Of a stretch of DNA of 11,221 nt, positions 7,138 to 11,221 are shown one piece after another; position 1 is the first letter of the stretch, and every line of letters begins with the position of its first letter. Source of the stretch: CAXRGH01 sp964230195 (GTDB lineage Bacteria; Pseudomonadota; Gammaproteobacteria; Enterobacterales; Alteromonadaceae). Under the pieces are notes generated by a model. The model was not told the origin of the DNA. It searched no databases and saw only the letters and a program-made list of their open reading frames with translations. Made by a program: the position numbers and the translations under genes. The stretch covers positions 1 to 11,221 of the forward strand of contig CAXRGH010000251.1 of the NCBI GenBank assembly GCA_964230195.1, in the 5' to 3' direction.

Positions 7138-7172
7138 GGCGAATATAAATACGACTTGAACACTAATTCGCC
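7138..7172. repeat. 7-bp inverted repeat upstream of the tRNA promoter
   Basis: GGCGAAT (7138-7144) and ATTCGCC (7166-7172) are perfectly complementary around a 21-nt AT-rich centre, ending 37 bp before the -35 box of the tRNA promoter. It could be a protein-binding site (a position where factors such as Fis often act) or the end of an upstream RNA; neither can be shown here. Confidence 0.3.
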
Positions 7173-7209
7173 AAACAAGTAAAAAATCTGAGATAAATGC
7201 GCTTTTGTG

Positions 7210-7239
7210 TTGACAGGCTACTACTCGATACATTATATT
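7210..7239 (+). promoter_or_regulatory. Stable-RNA promoter of the tRNA-Asn genes
   Basis: A perfect -35 TTGACA (7210-7215) is followed after 18 bp by TATATT (7234-7239), or TTATAT after 17 bp. The stretch just downstream (CGCCTCC, 7240-7246) is the GC-rich discriminator typical of stringently controlled tRNA and rRNA promoters. Transcription should start near 7246, about 13 nt before the first tRNA. Confidence 0.8.
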
Positions 7240-7258
7240 CGCCTCCGTTGAAGACAGG

Positions 7259-7335
7259 TCCCCCTTAGCTCAGTTGGTTAGAGCGACGGACTGTTAATCC
7301 GCAGGTCCCCCGTTCGAGTCGGGGAGGGGGAGCCA
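7259..7335 (+). tRNA. tRNA-Asn (anticodon GUU), first copy
   Basis: A complete 77-nt cloverleaf with encoded CCA (7333-7335). The acceptor stem is TCCCCCT with AGGGGGA, the D arm GCTC/GAGC, and the anticodon loop CTGTTAA has GTT at 7293-7295. The T arm is CCCCG/CGGGG with loop TTCGAGT. All stems pair except position 27-43 (A and C) at the top of the anticodon stem. The GUU anticodon makes it a substrate for queuosine modification at position 34. Confidence 0.97.
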
Positions 7336-7354
7336 ACTTCAGCAAATATTGTGT

Positions 7355-7431
7355 TCCCCCTTAGCTCAGTTGGTTAGAGCGACGGACTGTTAATCCGCAG
7401 GTCCCCCGTTCGAGTCGGGGAGGGGGAGCCA
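7355..7431 (+). tRNA. tRNA-Asn (anticodon GUU), second identical copy
   Basis: Identical over all 77 nt to the first copy (repeat offset 96 nt), with anticodon GTT at 7389-7391 and CCA at 7429-7431. The 19-nt spacer has no promoter, so both are cut from one transcript. No hairpin terminator follows; only a T5 run (7441-7445), so transcription may continue toward rsxA. Confidence 0.97.
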
Positions 7432-7498
7432 ATCTCCTACTTTTTACGTACTATCCCTAGAAAATCAAACAAAAATCATTGTTTTATCCATTCGCGTA

Positions 7499-7527
7499 TT
7501 GTGGTCACACAAATAAATACGGATAAT
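7499..7527 (+). promoter_or_regulatory. Candidate rsx operon promoter
   Basis: TTGTGG (7499-7504), 17 bp, then GATAAT (7522-7527) forms a reasonable sigma-70 promoter, with a start near 7534 and a leader of about 34 nt to rsxA. TGTG-GT-CACA (7500-7509) overlaps the -35 box and TGTGGT recurs at 7527-7532, either of which could be an operator half-site. No SoxS, FNR or CRP consensus was recognised. Confidence 0.4.
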
Positions 7528-7567
7528 GTGGTGGATGAAAGCTATTGGGTATTGAGCAAACTAAGTC

Positions 7568-8149
7568 ATGACAGATTATTTATTGCTTATCGTGGGCACT
7601 GTTCTCGTAAATAACTTTGTACTAGTAAAATTTTTAGGACTATGCCCTTTCATGGGAGTCTCGAGCAAGCTAGAGACCGCCATCGGCATGTCCATGGCAA
7701 CCACTTTCGTACTGACGTTGGCCTCGGTATTAAGTTATTTAATCGAGCAGTATGTGCTTTCCCCATTCGATATTACGTATCTTCGTACACTAAGTTTCAT
7801 ACTGGTGATTGCAGTGGTAGTACAATTTACTGAGATGGCCGTACGTAAAACCAGTCCTACACTGTATCGTTTGCTTGGTATCTTCCTACCTCTGATCACA
7901 ACTAACTGCGCCGTGTTGGGCGTTGCTCTGCTTAATATTAATGAAAACCATGATTTTGTTGAGTCTATCATTTACGGTTTCGGGGCTGCGGTTGGTTTTT
8001 CCATTGTCATGATACTGTTTGCCGCATTGCGTGAACGACTTGCGGTTGCCGATGTTCCAGCACCATTTAAAGGGGCATCCATTGCAATGATCACCGCAGG
8101 GCTAATGTCCCTCGCATTTATGGGTTTTAGTGGCTTAGTCAAGGGATAG
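7568..8149 (+). CDS. rsxA: Rnf/Rsx electron transport complex subunit A
   Basis: RsxA (RnfA) is an integral inner-membrane subunit of the Rnf/Rsx complex, which couples electron flow between NADH and ferredoxin-type carriers to ion movement, or in E. coli helps keep SoxR reduced. The 193-residue length equals E. coli RsxA and the start [23 protein letters not shown] is nearly the same. Conserved stretches include [44 protein letters not shown] (Cys in a membrane segment, expected to help bind an iron-sulfur cluster with its partner RsxE) and [14 protein letters not shown]. About six membrane helices are expected. The ATG at 7568 has a weak Shine-Dalgarno but matches the family start. It is the first gene of the operon; rsxB follows 3 nt after its stop. 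Confidence 0.97.
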   Translation: MTDYLLLIVGTVLVNNFVLVKFLGLCPFMGVSSKLETAIGMSMATTFVLTLASVLSYLIEQYVLSPFDITYLRTLSFILVIAVVVQFTEMAVRKTSPTLYRLLGIFLPLITTNCAVLGVALLNINENHDFVESIIYGFGAAVGFSIVMILFAALRERLAVADVPAPFKGASIAMITAGLMSLAFMGFSGLVKG

Positions 8150-8152
8150 ATC

Positions 8153-8695
8153 ATGTCTGCATTTCTAATTATTTCACTACTTGCTCTGATATTTGGATTG
8201 ATTCTTGGTTTTGCTGCCATCAAATTCAAAGTCGAGAGTGATCCCCTTGTTGAACAACTCGATGCAATTTTACCGCAAACTCAATGCGGACAATGCGGTT
8301 ATCCGGGCTGTCGTCCGTATGCAGAAGCCATAGCAAATGGTGACGATATCAACAAATGCCCGCCAGGCGGTGAAGCGACTGTTAAGGAACTCGCAGATTT
8401 AATGGGGGTAGAACCAAAGCCATTAGATGAAGACGCGATCACAGAAAAACGGGTGGCTTACATCAGAGAGGACGAGTGTATTGGTTGCACAAAATGTATC
8501 CAAGCATGCCCCGTTGACGCTATTATCGGCGCAGCAAAGCATATGCATACCGTCATCACGTCAGAATGTACTGGTTGCGATTTATGCGTTGAGCCCTGCC
8601 CTGTGGACTGCATTGATATGTTACCCGTAGAAGAAACCAGTCGCAATTGGCGCTGGAAGTTTGACCAAAGTATTCCTGTTGTAGAAATAAAGTAG
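8153..8695 (+). CDS. rsxB: Rnf/Rsx electron transport complex subunit B (polyferredoxin)
   Basis: RsxB (RnfB) is the membrane-anchored iron-sulfur subunit that passes electrons within the complex. The 180-residue protein has an N-terminal hydrophobic anchor (about 3-22), then an Fe-S site C45, C48, C53, C69 (CGQCGYPGC...NKC), then two [4Fe-4S] ferredoxin motifs: C109, C112, C115, C119 ([12 protein letters not shown]) and C139, C142, C145, C149 ([12 protein letters not shown]). It is slightly shorter than the E. coli protein (about 192) because the C-terminal tail is short. The start at 8153 has AGGGA upstream inside the end of rsxA, consistent with translational coupling. rsxC starts 7 nt after its stop. 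Confidence 0.97.
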   Translation: MSAFLIISLLALIFGLILGFAAIKFKVESDPLVEQLDAILPQTQCGQCGYPGCRPYAEAIANGDDINKCPPGGEATVKELADLMGVEPKPLDEDAITEKRVAYIREDECIGCTKCIQACPVDAIIGAAKHMHTVITSECTGCDLCVEPCPVDCIDMLPVEETSRNWRWKFDQSIPVVEIK

Positions 8696-8702
8696 GTAGT
8701 GT

Positions 8703-11042
8703 GTGTTATCCATCATAGAAAAAATTAAAAAAGGTCGATTACACCAGTTTCCCGGAGGCGTTCATCCTGAGGGGCGAAAAGCGATATCCGTTGGTTCAGA
8801 AATTATCAGCCCGGACTTACCTGAATGTCTCTACATACCTGTCAAACAACACAGTGGCACAGCTGGAAAGGTAATGGTCAACATTGGTGATTACGTACTC
8901 AAAGGGCAGCCACTCACAGAATCAACAAATACCAATGATCTACCAGTACACGCACCAACCTCTGGACATATTCAAGCGATCGACAATCATGTAGGTGCTC
9001 ACCCATCAGGACTACCTGAACCCACGATTGCGCTGCGACCTGACGGTAAAGAGCAATGGATAGACCGCACCCCGATTGATGACCTCAGCAATGTATCACC
9101 AACCAAATTAATCCGCTTAATTTCAGAAGCAGGGATCAGTGGGCTCGGCGGTGCTGGGTTTCCAACCCACCGCAAACTCAGCTCCGGTAAAGCGGTCGAG
9201 TTTTTGATTATCAACGGTGTTGAATGTGAGCCCTACATCACCGCAGACGACACCATGATGCGCCTATATCCAGAGCAAGTGATTCGTGGTATTCAAATAT
9301 TACAATACATCTTACAACCACAGCACACGATTGTTGCCATTGAAGATAACAAACCTGATGCACTCTCGGTGTTTCAAGCAGCGACGAAAAACAGCGATAT
9401 ATTGACTGTTTCTATCCCTACAAAGTACCCCGCGGGCGGTGAGAAGCAGTTGATACAAGTGCTAACGGGAAGAGAAGTGCCAAGTGGTGGTCTTTCCATG
9501 GACGCGGGAGTAACCATGTTTAACGTGGGTACTTGCTATGCTATCGAGCAGGCAATTGATCACGGAAAACCATTAACTGAGCGGATTGTGACCATTACGG
9601 GAGAAGGTGTAAATCATCCTCAAAACGTATGGGCTTTGCTTGGTACGCCCGTCTATCATTTGATCAATCACGCAGAACCCAGTAAAAAACGCAGTAACCA
9701 AATGGTCATGGGTGGTCCAATGATGGGCTTCGCACTCAAATCAGAAAAGACGCCTGTGGTAAAAATCACTAACTGCATCCTCGTGCCAGGCGAAGGCGAA
9801 TTAAACACTGGTGAGGACGCACGTGAATGTATTCGGTGCAGTGCCTGTGCAGATGCCTGCCCTGCACAGTTATTACCTCAGCAACTCTATTGGCACGCAA
9901 AAGCCCAAGAGTGGCAGAAGACGCAAGATTATCATTTATTTGATTGTATCGAATGTGGGGCTTGTGCCTATGTCTGTCCAAGTGAAATACCACTAGTGCA
10001 ATACTATCGCAACGCAAAGCAAGAAATACGTTCACAAGAAGAAGAAAAGCTTCAAGCAGAACACGCGAAACAGCGATTTGAGGCGCGTAATCAACGTCTC
10101 GAAAGGGAGAAAGAGGCTCGACTCGAAAAGCAGCGCCTGGCATCCGAAAAACGCAAACAAGCGATGGAGGCCAACGGCAGTGATGCCAAAGATAAGATCG
10201 CGGCAGCGTTAGCGCGAGTGAAAGCGAAACAGCAAGATAAGCCAGCATCTCTCGAGGAGAATAGCGCATCTAATACCTCACGGGTTGCAGATGCTATCGC
10301 CCGAGCGAAAGCTAAGAAGCTTGAACAACAAACGAAGACGGTTGCAGAACAGAAGGACGCTAACGAATCCTCGCAAGATCCTAACAAAGCAAGAGTCGCT
10401 GCAGCTATTGCTCGCGCAAAGGCAAAAAAACAAGCGCAAGCTGTGTCGTCAGATGAATTGTCAACGGATAATGCCTCAGCCATTGTAAGCACTATTCCCA
10501 GTGTATCGCCTGAAGACGAAAAGAAAGCCAGAGTAGCGGCAGCCATAGCCAAAGCAAAGGCAAAAAAACAAGCGCAAGCTGCATCGTCTGATGAATTGTC
10601 AACGGATAATGCCTCAGCCATTGTAAGCACTACTCCAAGTGTATCGCCTGAAGACGAAAAGAAAGCCAGAGTAGCGGCAGCCATAGCCAAAGCAAAGGCA
10701 AAAAAACAAGCGCAAGCTGCATCGTCTGATGCATTGTCATCCGACGCTGCCCAGTCTCGTGCGAAAACGGCTCCCAGCCGTTCACCTGAAGACGAAAAGA
10801 AAGCCAGAGTAGCGGCAGCCATAGCTAAGGCAAAGGCAAAAAAACAAGCGCAAGCTGCGTCGTCAGATGAATCGTCAACGGATAATGCCTCAGCCATTGT
10901 AAGCACTACTTCCAGTGTATCGTCTGAAGACGAAAAGAAAGCCAGAGTAGCCGCAGCCATAGCTAAGGCAAAAGCCAAAAAACAAGGGAAAAACGCAGAC
11001 AACAAGCCAACTCAAGGCAACACGCAAGAAGGTTCAGAATAG
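8703..11042 (+). CDS. rsxC: Rnf/Rsx electron transport complex subunit C with repeat tail
   Basis: RsxC (RnfC) is the peripheral cytoplasmic subunit thought to accept electrons from NADH through FMN and iron-sulfur clusters. The 779-residue protein starts with GTG at 8703 (AGG 6 nt upstream). The N-terminal part (1-430) matches E. coli RsxC: PVHAPTSGHI, GLGGAGFPT (147-155, nucleotide/FMN-binding loop), ECEPYITADD, and the barrel region with PAGGEKQL. Two [4Fe-4S] motifs follow, C376, C379, C382, C386 and C415, C418, C421, C425. From about 440 to 500 a charged Glu/Arg/Lys helix precedes a long Ala/Lys-rich tail of seven AAAIA-KAKAKK-type units. The tail resembles the repeat tail of E. coli RsxC but with different linkers and unit length; its role is unknown. 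Total length is slightly above E. coli (740). Confidence 0.96.
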   Translation: MLSIIEKIKKGRLHQFPGGVHPEGRKAISVGSEIISPDLPECLYIPVKQHSGTAGKVMVNIGDYVLKGQPLTESTNTNDLPVHAPTSGHIQAIDNHVGAHPSGLPEPTIALRPDGKEQWIDRTPIDDLSNVSPTKLIRLISEAGISGLGGAGFPTHRKLSSGKAVEFLIINGVECEPYITADDTMMRLYPEQVIRGIQILQYILQPQHTIVAIEDNKPDALSVFQAATKNSDILTVSIPTKYPAGGEKQLIQVLTGREVPSGGLSMDAGVTMFNVGTCYAIEQAIDHGKPLTERIVTITGEGVNHPQNVWALLGTPVYHLINHAEPSKKRSNQMVMGGPMMGFALKSEKTPVVKITNCILVPGEGELNTGEDARECIRCSACADACPAQLLPQQLYWHAKAQEWQKTQDYHLFDCIECGACAYVCPSEIPLVQYYRNAKQEIRSQEEEKLQAEHAKQRFEARNQRLEREKEARLEKQRLASEKRKQAMEANGSDAKDKIAAALARVKAKQQDKPASLEENSASNTSRVADAIARAKAKKLEQQTKTVAEQKDANESSQDPNKARVAAAIARAKAKKQAQAVSSDELSTDNASAIVSTIPSVSPEDEKKARVAAAIAKAKAKKQAQAASSDELSTDNASAIVSTTPSVSPEDEKKARVAAAIAKAKAKKQAQAASSDALSSDAAQSRAKTAPSRSPEDEKKARVAAAIAKAKAKKQAQAASSDESSTDNASAIVSTTSSVSSEDEKKARVAAAIAKAKAKKQGKNADNKPTQGNTQEGSE
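10374..10986 (+). repeat. 138-bp tandem repeats in the 3' part of rsxC
   Basis: Repeat units begin at 10374, 10512, 10650, 10788 and 10926, exactly 138 bp (46 codons) apart; the first is diverged and the last is truncated. Each has a near-invariant core (about 69 bp, coding for ..KARVAAAIAKAKAKKQAQA) and a linker. Linkers of the units at 10374, 10512 and 10788 are almost identical (SSDE-S-TDNASAIVST), while the unit at 10650 has a different linker of the same length (SSDALSSDAAQSRAKTAPSR). Two older, shorter-spaced motif copies precede the array, around 10195 and 10285. Such repeats can expand or contract by recombination or slippage, in whole codons. Confidence 0.95.
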
Positions 11043-11044
11043 TC

Positions 11045-11221
11045 ATGTTTTCGGTTAAAAGTTCTCCTCACCAGCGCGTAAAACGTGACACAGGTAATGT
11101 CATGCAACTGGTGGTTTTATGTTTAATCCCCGGGATTATTGTACAGAGCGTCTTATTTGGCTTTGGACTAGTCATACAACTGGTTTTGGCTGTTGTAACA
11201 GCCATTGTTGCAGAAGTCATA
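11045..11221 (+). CDS. rsxD: Rnf/Rsx electron transport complex subunit D, N-terminal part (cut by window edge)
   Basis: An ATG at 11045, 2 nt after the rsxC stop, opens a frame running 59 codons to the window end. The sequence (MFSVKSSPHQRVKRDTGNVM, then hydrophobic LVVLCLIPGIIVQSVLFGFG and VIQLVLAVVTAIVAEV) matches the start of RsxD/RnfD: a short cytoplasmic SSP..-R-T--VM segment followed by two membrane helices with the conserved PG. RsxD is an integral membrane subunit that carries covalently bound FMN in a later region not in this window. The nearest Shine-Dalgarno-like AAGG is 12 nt upstream, so translation may depend on coupling to rsxC. The rest of the operon (rsxG, rsxE) would be expected beyond the edge. 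Confidence 0.93.
   Translation, partial: MFSVKSSPHQRVKRDTGNVMQLVVLCLIPGIIVQSVLFGFGLVIQLVLAVVTAIVAEVI

Larger units (their letters stand above)
6339..7209. other. Long structured intergenic region between the MATE gene and tRNA-Asn
   Basis: This stretch of about 870 bp contains no conventional gene. It is AT-rich, with homopolymer runs (T9 at 6767-6775, A7 at 6699-6705). The hexamer TTATCC or its complement occurs at 6376, 6384, 6551, 6849 and 6866; the first two form GGATAA-AA-TTATCC (6376-6389). Other contents, listed separately, are a possible frameshifted small ORF, a promoter candidate, a DnaA-box dyad, a 22-codon ORF and three inverted repeats. A 7-bp inverted repeat with a 45-nt gap (AAAGCGC 6472-6478, GCGCTTT 6524-6530) is also present, of unknown meaning. 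Confidence 0.6.

Noticed and set aside
7259..7431. tRNA-Asn pair as the boundary of an integrated island (attachment site)
   Set aside because: Both copies are complete genes including the 5' half, only 19 nt apart, and no integrase or foreign genes lie nearby; simple gene duplication explains it.
7735..8229. Open frames on the minus strand opposite rsxA and rsxB
   Set aside because: They are reverse-strand shadows of two clearly conserved genes and show no ribosome binding sites or recognisable motifs.
10091..11005. Long open frame (304 codons) on the minus strand opposite the 3' end of rsxC
   Set aside because: It is the antisense shadow of the Ala/Lys repeat tail: the repeats lack stops in that frame, and the product is a low-complexity AAATLAFF repeat with no ribosome binding site or homology that I recognise.

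Overview
The window looks like chromosomal DNA of a marine-type gammaproteobacterium (Alteromonadales/Vibrionales-like). UvrB, RsxA, RsxB, QueE and QueC are close in length and sequence to their E. coli counterparts, base composition is moderate with AT-rich gaps, and the rsx (rnf) operon lies beside tRNA-Asn and uvrB. No transposase, integrase, phage gene or CRISPR array was seen. The species cannot be named from this sequence alone.

Layout. (1) 1-1822: a queuosine-precursor locus. queE (minus) and queC (plus) diverge from a short AT-rich gap. queE overlaps by one base the start of a secreted solute-binding-like protein that runs off the left edge. queC ends in a strong hairpin terminator whose loop contains the stop codon of the convergent lysR gene. 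(2) 1857-6303: three co-directional minus-strand genes, transcribed MATE efflux pump -> uvrB (13 bp apart) -> LysR regulator (144 bp gap). (3) 6304-7258: about 955 bp without a conventional gene but rich in structure. It holds a hairpin over the MATE ribosome binding site, a possible frameshifted small secreted protein, a TTGACA promoter candidate, an 11-bp inverted repeat made of two facing DnaA boxes with a third nearby, a 22-codon ORF with a good Shine-Dalgarno, and three further inverted repeats. (4) 7210-7431: a stable-RNA-type promoter and two identical tandem tRNA-Asn(GUU) genes. (5) 7568-11221: the start of the rsx/rnf operon, rsxA-rsxB-rsxC-rsxD (rsxD cut by the window end).

How the genes work together. 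QueE and QueC act in synthesis of preQ0, the precursor of queuosine at the wobble base of GUN-anticodon tRNAs; the tRNA-Asn(GUU) genes encode one such tRNA. UvrB is the damage-verification helicase of nucleotide excision repair, here behind a drug/Na+ antiporter gene. RsxABCD belong to the membrane Rnf/Rsx electron-transfer complex; RsxC carries a long Ala/Lys-rich tail built from 46-residue repeats encoded by 138-bp DNA repeats.

The genes are ordinary housekeeping genes. The most unusual material is the structured gap at 6304-7258, above all the DnaA-box cluster (possibly a DnaA-regulatory locus of the DARS/datA kind), and the mosaic repeat array in rsxC.
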